Below, in pieces: positions 7,297-15,307 of a DNA stretch of 23,049 bases (position 1 is the first letter of the stretch; the number at the start of each line of letters is the position of its first letter). Below the pieces are notes generated by a model, which worked only from the letters and a program-made list of their open reading frames with translations, had not been told where the DNA came from and did not search any database. A program made the position numbers and the translations under genes. The DNA comes from an uncultured Flavobacteriales bacterium (GTDB lineage: Bacteria > Bacteroidota > Bacteroidia > Flavobacteriales_D > Crocinitomicaceae): NCBI GenBank assembly GCA_903899795.1, contig CAIUKX010000672.1:1-23049 (forward strand), written 5' to 3'.

Positions 7297-10200
7297 ATGA
7301 CTTATATGCATAAAATTACGACACTCATTATCGCTTGTGTTTTAGGACAAACTGTTTTTTCTCAACCTGGGACATCATGGACCAATTCAGGTCCTGTTCA
7401 ATTTCCCAGCAACATAAGCGGACAAATCAATGGAATTGGCAGATGTACACAAATCAAATTTGATCCGATTAATCCAAATAAAATTTATGCAACCAGTGCT
7501 TCTGGCGGACTCTGGACCAGTGATAACAATGGTGATAGTTGGTACAACCTGGGGACTGACTTTTTTTATGCCATGCAATGCGCTTCTATTTGCATTGACT
7601 ACACGTCCAATTCTACACTTTATTTAGGCTCCGGTGATCCAAATTATTACGGAGGTGGCAATGGCATATACAAAAGCACGAACGGAGGTACAACATGGAG
7701 TTTGTCGAACACAGGAATCACAACTGGTTTAATTGTTGAAATTATTATGGATCCTACAGATCATTTAAACCTATTGGCCGCCACAGATAATGGGATCTTC
7801 AAAAGTACAAATGCAGGCCTGAACTGGACAAACGTAAAAAGTGGTGGTGATTTCAAAGCAATGAAACTGAAACCGGGTAGTAACGACACACTTTATTCCG
7901 TGACTTCTTCGGAAATCTATCGATCAGTTGATTTTGGGGGTACTTGGCAACAACTCACTAATGGTGTGACAATTCCCGGCGGAAATGGTCAGGGAATGAG
8001 AATTGCTGTTAGTCCAGCTGATCCAAATACGGTATATATTGGTATGATCGCTGATGAAGGAACCATTTTAAAATCAACGGATGGAGGCGACAATTTTACA
8101 ACTGTTTACGATAATCCTGCTCAAAGCTTGGTTGGATATGATGCTTCATCTTCAGGACAAGGAGATTATAATTTTGCAATGACCTGTGATCCTACAGACG
8201 CTAACATTGTATATGTAGCCGCTCACGTGGTATGGAAAAGTATTGACGGTGGAATTAACTGGACCCAAATGACTGATTGGTGGGCGAAATGCCACACCGA
8301 TATGCATGGAATTGCCTTTCATCCCAATTATCCGACACAATTGTTTGATGTCAACGATGGAGGTGTTTTTATAAGCACAGATGGTGGAGCAAATTGGACT
8401 CCGAAGGCAAATGGAGTTGCAGCAACTGAAATTTATCACGCTTCACAAAGTATGCTTCAACGTGATATTGTGAGCATCGGAACACAAGATAACGGGGAAT
8501 TGTACCAATCTCAAACCAACTGGATCACCAATCGTGGTGGTGACTGGGGAAGTAAATCCACTTTCTCCTACAATTCTCCGAATGTAGTTTATTATTATGA
8601 AAATGGGAATCGAAGAACGGTAACCGGTTCTGAAAGCAGTTGCAATTTTCCGTTTACCACTTCGAACAGCATGTCACTGGAATTCAACAGAGCTCTTCCA
8701 AACATTGCTGTTAGCGCTTTAACAGAAGTTTATCTTTGCAATGATATTACTGCATCTACTCCTGCATGGACTCAATTAGGAACATTAACACCATCTACCA
8801 ATGTGATGGCATTACATTCCTCTGTTGCGGACTCATCAGTTGTATACGCGATTGGTAACAACAATAAAATTTATCGTTGTGATAATATTTTTACTGCTTC
8901 CCCAACTTTTCAATCGTTCTCTACCCCATCTTCAACAAATGTTGCGGCCTCAATTGCAACCGTTCCAACTGATCCAAATATTGTTTATATCACTTGTGGC
9001 ACTCATGTTTATCGTTCCGCAAATAAAGGTCAAACCTTTACCAGTTTTAGCACTGGATTACCTACGACGATCAATATTATCAAAATCTATGTTGATGAGT
9101 TCAGTACGGATGAAACGATCTATTTATGCATGGCTAAAGGTGTTTATTACCGTAACAATTCTATGTCCAGCTGGCAAAACATTTCCTACAACTTACCAAC
9201 CATTGCCGATATCCAGGATTTCATGTTCTATAATCCCGGAAATGCAGGAGCATTACTCCGTGTCGGATATTATGGTCGAGGTGTGTGGGAATTACCCGTA
9301 AACACGACCGCTCCACCAACTGTAGATTTCTTAGCAGATCAATTGAGTGTTTGTCCAACCATTCCGATTCATTTTACAGATCAATCCTATTCAAGCGGAA
9401 CAATCACAAACTGGCTGTGGAGTTTTCCTGGGGGAACACCATCTACTTCGACCAATCAAAACCCAACTGTAACATACGCTGCATCAGGAAATTATTCTGT
9501 ATCACTACAAGTAACGGATCAAAATGGAAATGCTTCCACAACTAAAACAACTTACATTACAATTACCAGTTCCAACACTATTCCTCAGTACCAAACTTTT
9601 GAAGGAACTTTTTTACCAACAGAATGGTCATTTTATGACGATGGAAATGATGGTGTAAATTGGTCTCAAAACTCAACAGTTGGAGGAAATGGAAACAGTT
9701 CAAAATCGACCTTTTTTGACAATTATGACAACGATGTAAGCGGTAAACGTGATGAAATCAGAACACCAAATTTTGATTTAACAGAAGTTTTAACCCCAAC
9801 CCTAACATTTGATGTTGCCTTCGCACGATATGGAGCTTCAAATATCGATACTTTAGTGGTGCTGGCAACAACCGATTGCGGGCTCACATTTACAGAAATC
9901 TACAACAAAGGAAATACGGATTTAGCAACTGCACCGGATGATCAAAACTTGTTTGTTCCGACAGCTAGTCAATGGAGAAATGAAAGCATTGATTTGAGTT
10001 CTTTTATTGGTCAAACTGGTGTAATGTTTGCATTTCAAAACAGAGGTCATTACGGTAATGCAATATACTTGGATAATATCAATGTCAATGGAGTTTCTAC
10101 TGCTGGCATTCCATCTGTCTCCCCTGCTTCTTTTGATTTTTCTATTTATCCGAATCCGGCTACGGAAAAAATTCAATTATCAATTCAATCCAATAAAAAG

Positions 10201-10380
10201 GAAAATTATATTGTTACAATTGTAGACATCGCCGGAAAGACTGTTATAACCAGTAAAATTTCAACTATCTCAGGAACTGGTAATCAATCGATAGACATTC
10301 GCTCGATAGCAAAAGGGATTTACACTGTTCAAATTGACAATGGGAAAGACCAATTTTCGAAAAAACTAGTAATTGAATAA
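7297..10380 (+). CDS. T9SS cargo protein with Asp-box (BNR/sortilin-like) propeller, PKD and jelly-roll-like domains
   Basis: Large secreted or surface protein, 1027 aa. The signal peptide ends near TVFSQ; ATG 7306 is an alternative start giving a tighter n-region. Residues ~30-665 contain about eight Asp-box hairpins of the S-x-D/N-x-G-x-x-W type (examples KSTNGGTTW, KSTDGGDNF, KSIDGGINW, ISTDGGANW), typical of multi-bladed beta-propellers such as sortilin/VPS10 and BNR proteins. A PKD domain follows (~670-757, with WLWSFPGGTPS and a Y-x-V-x-L-x-V end). Next comes a jelly-roll-like module (~760-930), which may be a MAM or cleaved-adhesin type domain. The C-terminal ~80 residues begin with FSIYPNPA and end KKLVIE, a type A T9SS sorting domain. 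No catalytic motif is visible, so adhesion or polymer binding is a guess. It follows the small charged exported gene by 8 nt and is closed by a hairpin at 10392-10423. Confidence 0.95.
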   Translation: MTYMHKITTLIIACVLGQTVFSQPGTSWTNSGPVQFPSNISGQINGIGRCTQIKFDPINPNKIYATSASGGLWTSDNNGDSWYNLGTDFFYAMQCASICIDYTSNSTLYLGSGDPNYYGGGNGIYKSTNGGTTWSLSNTGITTGLIVEIIMDPTDHLNLLAATDNGIFKSTNAGLNWTNVKSGGDFKAMKLKPGSNDTLYSVTSSEIYRSVDFGGTWQQLTNGVTIPGGNGQGMRIAVSPADPNTVYIGMIADEGTILKSTDGGDNFTTVYDNPAQSLVGYDASSSGQGDYNFAMTCDPTDANIVYVAAHVVWKSIDGGINWTQMTDWWAKCHTDMHGIAFHPNYPTQLFDVNDGGVFISTDGGANWTPKANGVAATEIYHASQSMLQRDIVSIGTQDNGELYQSQTNWITNRGGDWGSKSTFSYNSPNVVYYYENGNRRTVTGSESSCNFPFTTSNSMSLEFNRALPNIAVSALTEVYLCNDITASTPAWTQLGTLTPSTNVMALHSSVADSSVVYAIGNNNKIYRCDNIFTASPTFQSFSTPSSTNVAASIATVPTDPNIVYITCGTHVYRSANKGQTFTSFSTGLPTTINIIKIYVDEFSTDETIYLCMAKGVYYRNNSMSSWQNISYNLPTIADIQDFMFYNPGNAGALLRVGYYGRGVWELPVNTTAPPTVDFLADQLSVCPTIPIHFTDQSYSSGTITNWLWSFPGGTPSTSTNQNPTVTYAASGNYSVSLQVTDQNGNASTTKTTYITITSSNTIPQYQTFEGTFLPTEWSFYDDGNDGVNWSQNSTVGGNGNSSKSTFFDNYDNDVSGKRDEIRTPNFDLTEVLTPTLTFDVAFARYGASNIDTLVVLATTDCGLTFTEIYNKGNTDLATAPDDQNLFVPTASQWRNESIDLSSFIGQTGVMFAFQNRGHYGNAIYLDNINVNGVSTAGIPSVSPASFDFSIYPNPATEKIQLSIQSNKKENYIVTIVDIAGKTVITSKISTISGTGNQSIDIRSIAKGIYTVQIDNGKDQFSKKLVIE

Positions 10381-10391
10381 CAAAAGGTTTT

Positions 10392-10423
10392 AGTGAGAGT
10401 GAGTATAAAAATTCACTCTCACT
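10392..10423 (+). terminator. Hairpin terminator between convergent genes
   Basis: A perfect 11-bp stem, AGTGAGAGTGA (10392-10402) with TCACTCTCACT (10413-10423), closes a 10-nt AT-rich loop. It sits in the 50-nt gap between the convergent ends of the plus-strand T9SS cargo gene and the minus-strand MFS gene. The downstream run on the plus strand (CTATTTATC) is only moderately T-rich, so it may act weakly in either direction. Confidence 0.65.
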
Positions 10424-10430
10424 CTATTTA

Positions 10431-12008
10431 TCAATGATCTGAAACAACAGCTCCTCCACCCTTTTTGTAGCGGATCAAAAAGACAACCGGAATACAGACC
10501 AAAATCAGACATCCCACCATAAAAAATCCTTGGTTATAACTGACTAAGGCTTGTTGTTTAAAAACCAATCCATCCATCATTTTATAAGCCATTGCTTCTG
10601 CTTGTTCCTGTGAATATCCTTGAGATACAAAATTTTGAATCATTCCTCCTATACGTCCCGAACTATTTTCATCGTATTGATTGACATAGCCGATCATCGT
10701 TCCTCGGATTTCAGCATTTTTATAGGATAAAAAGACATTGATCAAAGCGATCCCGACTGAACCACCCAATTGACGAATCATATTCGCCAATCCAACAGCT
10801 TGTGCCATATCTTTGCCGGAAAGTCCCGCAACGGCAAGTGACAAGATCGGAGACATCATAAAAGCCATTCCAAATCCTCTGAGTACGAACGGCAGGTAAA
10901 AATCTCCCTCGGTTGAATCTGGTGAAGAAAATGCCAGCATCATTAAAAAAGTGAATGTGAGAAAAATCCCTGTTATGATAATCTTTTTCGGATTCGCCCC
11001 ATTTCCTAAAAGTTTCCCTACAATCGGCATCGCAAAAGCAGTACAGATAGCTCCCGGAATCATAAAAACCCCTGTTTGAGTTGCCGTCCATCCCAATGAA
11101 ATCTGAACAAACAATGGAAAAATGAAAACCGTTCCGAATAACATTAAGCCCAGCATGAAGTTCATCACACTTCCCATCGCTAAATTGTAGTTTTTATACA
11201 ATCGAATATTGACAGCTGGGTAATCAATCGAAAGTTCACGAATGATAAACGAAACCAAAGAAATTAAGCCTAATAGCGTAAAAAACACAATTTCACCACT
11301 TTCAAACCAATCTTTTGAAGTTCCTTCTTCAAGCACAAATTGAATGGAACCTATTGAAGCGACGAGAAAAAGTATTCCCCACCAATCAATTTTATGCGGC
11401 TTGACTGCTCCAGGCCTGTCTGTGATATAGGTCCACGAAAGAATCGTAGCAGCCACACCAATAGGAATATTTACAAAAAACACCCAATGCCACGAAAAAT
11501 TATCCGTGATAAATCCTCCTAATGTGGGACCGAATGTAGGCCCAAGAATAATTCCCATCCCGAAAATAGCATTTGCCGTACTGATTTTATTCGGAGGAAA
11601 TGCACCAATGATGATTGTTTGAGCAGTCGACAATAATCCACCACCACCTAACCCTTGAATAAATCTCCAGAATACTAACGTCCATAAATTAGTAGAGAGC
11701 CCGCACATTAACGATGCCATAGTAAAAATGATTACTGACGCCGTGAAATATACTCTTCGTCCGAAAAAATCAGAAAGCATACTGGTGAGGGGAATAATGA
11801 TCACATTCGAAATCGCATAAGCTGTAACTACCCAGGCAATTTCGGTCGTCGTAGCACCAATACTTCCACTAATTTCCCTCAAAGAAACATTCACAATTGT
11901 CGTATCAAGCAATTCGAGAATTGCACAACTGATCGCTGTTAAAATTAAGATCCATTTTTTAGCTCCCGTCGGATATTCAACCGCAGGTGCATTAGCCGTT
12001 ATCTCCAC
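10431..12008 (-). CDS. emrB: DHA2-family MFS drug efflux permease (EmrB/QacA-like)
   Basis: Proton-coupled multidrug antiporter of the 14-helix DHA2 family, the inner-membrane engine of an EmrAB-TolC-type pump. The 525-aa length and repeated hydrophobic segments suit 14 helices. Family motifs are visible: motif D1 as LLDTTIVNVSLREI (residues ~34-47, including Asp35), motif A as SDFFGRRVYF (~79-88), Arg115 of motif B in WRFIQGLGGGG, and motif C as GIILGPTFGPTLGGF (~152-166), the antiporter signature. The start codon is GTG at 12008, and the next in-frame ATG would remove the first helix, so GTG is preferred. Only 4 nt separate it from the adaptor gene upstream. It is the last gene of the tetR-channel-adaptor-permease operon. 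The symbol reflects family likeness, not proven orthology. Confidence 0.95.
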   Translation of the reverse strand: MEITANAPAVEYPTGAKKWILILTAISCAILELLDTTIVNVSLREISGSIGATTTEIAWVVTAYAISNVIIIPLTSMLSDFFGRRVYFTASVIIFTMASLMCGLSTNLWTLVFWRFIQGLGGGGLLSTAQTIIIGAFPPNKISTANAIFGMGIILGPTFGPTLGGFITDNFSWHWVFFVNIPIGVAATILSWTYITDRPGAVKPHKIDWWGILFLVASIGSIQFVLEEGTSKDWFESGEIVFFTLLGLISLVSFIIRELSIDYPAVNIRLYKNYNLAMGSVMNFMLGLMLFGTVFIFPLFVQISLGWTATQTGVFMIPGAICTAFAMPIVGKLLGNGANPKKIIITGIFLTFTFLMMLAFSSPDSTEGDFYLPFVLRGFGMAFMMSPILSLAVAGLSGKDMAQAVGLANMIRQLGGSVGIALINVFLSYKNAEIRGTMIGYVNQYDENSSGRIGGMIQNFVSQGYSQEQAEAMAYKMMDGLVFKQQALVSYNQGFFMVGCLILVCIPVVFLIRYKKGGGAVVSDH

Positions 12009-12012
12009 TTTC

Positions 12013-13095
12013 TTATTTTACTTTGACAGAAACATATGCACTTAATCCCGGAAATAATATTTTCATTTCTTCGTGTGTTAGTTCATCAATTGAAATTTTC
12101 ACCGGAACACGTTGAACGATTTTCACAAAATTTCCAGTTGAATTATCAGGAGGTAATAAGGAAAATTTCGCTCCTGTGGCTCCAATATATGACTCCACTT
12201 TTCCTTTTATTTTTAAGGCAGGATAAGCATCGATTTTAATATCCACTACTTGTCCCGGCTTAATTTTACTGACCTGTGTTTCTTTAAAATTAGCTGCAAT
12301 CCATAAACTTGAATTATCGATTGTTGAACAAAGTGGTTGTCCAATTGAGATGTATTGTCCGATTTCAACAGAACGTCTGGAAACAATCCCATTGCAAGGA
12401 GCTTTAATAACAGCATGTTCCAATTGTGTTTTTGCTAAAATCAATTCAGCTTCCCGCTGTTTCACAATTGCTTGCGCTAAAGAAATCATTGCATCTTGTG
12501 CTTCAGCCTGAGACTTTACTCCTAAAGATTGTGCTGAAGACGATCTGTTTTGACTTACAGAAGATTCATATTGTGCCTGGGCAACATCCAGATCCGCCTT
12601 TGCCGCATCATATTCTGATTGAGTTGCAGCTTTCGCATTGAACATATTTTTGGTTCGCTTGAAATCATTTTGAGCTTTTGTCAAACGAGCTTGAGCAACT
12701 GAAATGGTTTGTTCTGTTGAAAGTGTAGATAACACAGCTGCATTGGCATTTTGTGTAGTTGCTTTTGCACTGCTTCTAACCGAAATCAAGTTCGCTTTCG
12801 CATTTTCAAGAGCAGCTTCAGCCTGAGCAACATTTGTCTTTAAATCCGTATCATCAATCGTAAAAAGAACATCTCCTTTTTTTACTTCAGCATTATCTTT
12901 GAAATTAATCGATTTCACATACCCCGAAACACTTGATTTGATGGGAACAATATCCGTATCCAACTGAGCATTATCCGTCGATTCAAAGTTGGCACTATTC
13001 ACAAAATAGATTCCTCCAGCTATCACTAAAACTGCTGCAACAGCAATAAATATCTTTAGTTTTTTCCCTTTTCCTTTTTGTTCTTTTGTTTCCAT
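12013..13095 (-). CDS. emrA: HlyD-family membrane fusion protein (EmrA-like)
   Basis: Periplasmic adaptor linking the MFS permease to the outer-membrane channel. It has a short cytoplasmic Lys-rich N-terminus, one membrane helix (~residues 14-32, KIFIAVAAVLVIAGGIYFV) and then the typical EmrA opening STDNAQLDTDIVPIKSSVSG. This begins the first lipoyl half, with the GYVKSINFKDNAEVKKGDVL pattern. A long Ala/Gln/Ser-rich coiled-coil hairpin (~75-225) is followed by the second lipoyl half (VIKAPCNGIVSRRSVEIGQY) and a barrel domain. The 360-aa length is normal. Unlike the adaptor of the RND operon it is anchored by a membrane helix and not by lipid, which fits an MFS partner. It lies 10 nt after the channel gene and 4 nt before the permease. 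Confidence 0.95.
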   Translation of the reverse strand: METKEQKGKGKKLKIFIAVAAVLVIAGGIYFVNSANFESTDNAQLDTDIVPIKSSVSGYVKSINFKDNAEVKKGDVLFTIDDTDLKTNVAQAEAALENAKANLISVRSSAKATTQNANAAVLSTLSTEQTISVAQARLTKAQNDFKRTKNMFNAKAATQSEYDAAKADLDVAQAQYESSVSQNRSSSAQSLGVKSQAEAQDAMISLAQAIVKQREAELILAKTQLEHAVIKAPCNGIVSRRSVEIGQYISIGQPLCSTIDNSSLWIAANFKETQVSKIKPGQVVDIKIDAYPALKIKGKVESYIGATGAKFSLLPPDNSTGNFVKIVQRVPVKISIDELTHEEMKILFPGLSAYVSVKVK

Positions 13096-13105
13096 TTTAT
13101 GTATT

Positions 13106-14365
13106 TTAAAAATTCGTTGTTCCTTTTGTTGCGTTATATGTTGACATAGCGTTCATCAATTTGATTTCATGAACTTTTTGGTTTAATGTCGCTTGTAATT
13201 CGGCATTTAGCTGCGTCAAATAATCTGTTACAGTAATTTTTCCATTTTCCAATTGAGCGGATGCAGTCTGTGTAACATTGTGACGTTTTTCCACAATTGA
13301 TTTGTCTTTATCTATGACTTCCTTAATCGAGGTGATTTGCGAAGTTTGTGTCGCCAAATTGTTATTCAAGTTAAACAAGAAAACTTCTTTCTGAATGTCA
13401 ATCATTTGGTGGTTGATCGCTAATTTTGTCTTTTCTCTTGATAAACCGTACAATGAACTGATGTTCCATTTTACCATTACACCAGCATTAGAAAATGAAC
13501 GTAAATTCTGGTTCAGGAAGTTCGGTCCTGGACGACCATAATTCATATCTGCATAGAGTGAAACTTTTGGTAAAGCATAAATCGTAGTCAATTTATAACG
13601 CGAATCCAATAACTCTTTCTGCATATCGAACACTTTTAACTCCGGGCGATGGATTTCACTTCCATTAGTTATTCCTCCAAGGGGAACTTCCACCAATTGC
13701 GTTGTTTCACTAACCGGTCTGTTGATGTAAAACTCCAATGTTTTATAAATGGATTTCAATTCCTCTTTTGCCTCGATAATGGACTGATCCGTTTTTAACG
13801 ATTCAGCTTCCAATTCATCCATAGAACTTTGAAGTGCTAATCCATTTTCACTGGCTGACTTTAAATTCCCTAAACGATTGTCTATATTGTTTTTATAGAC
13901 ATTTAAAATCTTTAAATTTTCTCGTGAAAGTAAAATCGTTACGTACAAACGGTTGATTTGTTCAACCAACTTATACAATTCAACCTCATTTTTCAACACT
14001 TCGAAATCGGCATTCATGTGCTCAATCTCTTTTTGCTTATGCGTTTGTCCACCGTCAAAAATCGTTTGATTCAAACTGACAGTTGACAGATACGTATCAT
14101 GCGGAAAATGAGTTAAAATACCTGGAAGATTGAAAACCACAACCTCACTTTGGTAATTTGCTTTTGCCATAAACGACAATTGCGGGAACCAATTCTCATT
14201 GATTGATTTAATGTTCACTGCTGAACCTTCCTGAATTGCATTGTTTTGTTTGAGCAGCGGATAATGCTGTTTCGCCCATGAAACACATGAATCCAGGGTT
14301 ATTTTCGTCTCTTGTCCAAAACTAAAAGAGGAGGACAACAGGATCAAATAAAGAACTTTTTTCAT
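13106..14365 (-). CDS. TolC-family outer-membrane efflux protein
   Basis: Outer-membrane channel dedicated to the EmrAB-like pump of this operon. It has a classical signal peptide (MKKVLYLILLSSSFSFGQ, cleavage after about residue 18) and no lipobox, unlike the channel of the RND operon. Of the 419 residues, most are long amphipathic helices with the two-fold repeat seen in TolC relatives, including an HRPELKVFDMQKELLDSRYK segment equivalent to the RPDI repeat of other family members. At 419 aa it is at the short end of the family but shows no obvious truncation. It follows tetR by 28 nt and precedes the adaptor by 10 nt, so it is almost certainly cotranscribed. Substrate unknown. Confidence 0.93.
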   Translation of the reverse strand: MKKVLYLILLSSSFSFGQETKITLDSCVSWAKQHYPLLKQNNAIQEGSAVNIKSINENWFPQLSFMAKANYQSEVVVFNLPGILTHFPHDTYLSTVSLNQTIFDGGQTHKQKEIEHMNADFEVLKNEVELYKLVEQINRLYVTILLSRENLKILNVYKNNIDNRLGNLKSASENGLALQSSMDELEAESLKTDQSIIEAKEELKSIYKTLEFYINRPVSETTQLVEVPLGGITNGSEIHRPELKVFDMQKELLDSRYKLTTIYALPKVSLYADMNYGRPGPNFLNQNLRSFSNAGVMVKWNISSLYGLSREKTKLAINHQMIDIQKEVFLFNLNNNLATQTSQITSIKEVIDKDKSIVEKRHNVTQTASAQLENGKITVTDYLTQLNAELQATLNQKVHEIKLMNAMSTYNATKGTTNF

Positions 14366-14393
14366 TTATTTATCGTTTGTTTTTATTTATTAA

Positions 14394-15005
14394 TTACTTA
14401 GCTAATCGAAAGGCTACAAAGTCTTTAACCGAAGCCTTTAACTTATTATTACCTGGATCTTCCCAATGGGAAGCACTTGAACTGATGATCGCTTTGAAAA
14501 TCGGAGATGCCAAAAACGGATAAGCACAAAGAGAATGCAGGTTCATTACAAAAACCACAGGATCAATATTTGAAATCTCACCTTTCTCCTGACCTTCCTT
14601 TAATAGAGAAATCAAATGAATCCCCTTATCTTCTTTCAACATTTTTACTTTTTCATAAAACATTTCCTGATCCACACTGATTTCTTTAATGATAAACATT
14701 GACATCTGTGGATATTCCGAAAGAAAATCAATAATGTTATCTATGTATTTGAAAATCCGCTCCAAAACCGGGAGACTCGTATCCGAAAACACCAACATTT
14801 GCTCAAAATATTTGGAAAGAGCCCCTTCAAACACCTGATCGAATAATTTTTCTTTACTTCTGAAATAGTAGTGCAACAAAGCTTTGTTGATACCCGCATT
14901 GTCAGCAATATCCTGCATCCTTGCTCCGTATAAACCATATTTCATGAAAGCTGTTTTCGCAGCCTCCAAAATTTTCTGTTCTGTATTTTTATCTTTTGAC
15001 TGCAT
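14394..15005 (-). CDS. TetR/AcrR-family transcriptional regulator of the efflux operon
   Basis: A 203-aa repressor-type regulator. The N-terminal DNA-binding domain is clear: helix 1 (TEQKILEAAKTAFMKYG, ~8-24), then the helix-turn-helix MQDIADNAGINKALLHYYF (~30-48) with the conserved YYFRSKEKLF tail. The C-terminal ~140 residues form the helical ligand-binding/dimer domain, whose inducer cannot be inferred. It is the first gene of the operon that encodes a TolC-like channel, an EmrA-like adaptor and a DHA2 permease, so it likely represses the whole operon including itself and is released by a pump substrate. Upstream lie a TATCTTTG promoter element (15053-15060), a 16-bp palindrome (15035-15050) and a 13-bp-periodic AGTTTAA repeat, a plausible binding region. 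Confidence 0.95.
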   Translation of the reverse strand: MQSKDKNTEQKILEAAKTAFMKYGLYGARMQDIADNAGINKALLHYYFRSKEKLFDQVFEGALSKYFEQMLVFSDTSLPVLERIFKYIDNIIDFLSEYPQMSMFIIKEISVDQEMFYEKVKMLKEDKGIHLISLLKEGQEKGEISNIDPVVFVMNLHSLCAYPFLASPIFKAIISSSASHWEDPGNNKLKASVKDFVAFRLAK

Positions 15006-15038
15006 AGTTTAATTAATCAGTTTAATCGTACAGTTTAA
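15006..15038. repeat. Three direct repeats AGTTTAA with exact 13-bp period in the tetR leader
   Basis: AGTTTAA occurs at 15006-15012, 15019-15025 and 15032-15038, each exactly 13 bp apart, directly abutting the tetR start codon (15005) and running into the palindrome at 15035-15050. The array would lie in the 5' leader of the tetR mRNA. It may be an extended binding site for the regulator or a chance result of AT-rich sequence. Confidence 0.55.
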
Positions 15039-15050
15039 CCAAATGGTTAA
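15035..15050. promoter_or_regulatory. Putative TetR operator
   Basis: TTAACCAAATGGTTAA is a perfect 6-bp inverted repeat with a 4-nt spacer. It lies 2 nt downstream of the predicted -7 element of the tetR operon, about where transcription would start. TetR-family dimers commonly bind short palindromes at this position to autoregulate. Assignment to this TetR is inferred from location. Confidence 0.6.
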
Positions 15051-15052
15051 CG

Positions 15053-15060
15053 CAAAGATA
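15053..15060 (-). promoter_or_regulatory. Bacteroidota -7 promoter element of the tetR-efflux operon
   Basis: Minus-strand TATCTTTG is an exact match to TAnnTTTG, 48-55 nt upstream of the tetR start codon. A clear -33 TTTG is not present at the ideal distance; a GTTTT run lies nearby. Supported by the palindrome immediately downstream. Confidence 0.55.
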
Positions 15061-15225
15061 TTATTTATTTTTAAAACAGATGAAATAAAAAAATAAATGA
15101 AAAAACAAGGAGTAAAAAGCCAATCATCTGAAACTTAATTTAAACGACTTAAACTACTTATTATATGTTACTTATGGATTAAATAAAATCAATTACATCT
15201 ATCGTTTACAAATAAATAATTCGTT

Positions 15226-15233
15226 TACATTTG
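15226..15233 (+). promoter_or_regulatory. Bacteroidota -7 promoter element of the 774-aa T9SS cargo gene
   Basis: TACATTTG matches TAnnTTTG exactly, 75-82 nt upstream of the ATG at 15308. The -33 region is a GTTTACAAAT stretch (15204-15213), only partly like TTTG. The sequence CGTTTACA occurs both there (15203-15210) and across the -7 element (15222-15229). It is about 165 nt from the oppositely oriented tetR promoter. Confidence 0.5.
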
Positions 15234-15307
15234 TCCTGATTTACAACAATCAAGCGGAAACTGAAAAGCTTCAAATCAGAGTAAGTACAACACTAATTAT
15301 CTCCAAA

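Noticed and set aside
8825..9301. 158-residue plus-strand frame within the propeller gene
   Set aside because: Lies in an alternative frame inside a clearly coding region with no signal, motif or start context of its own.
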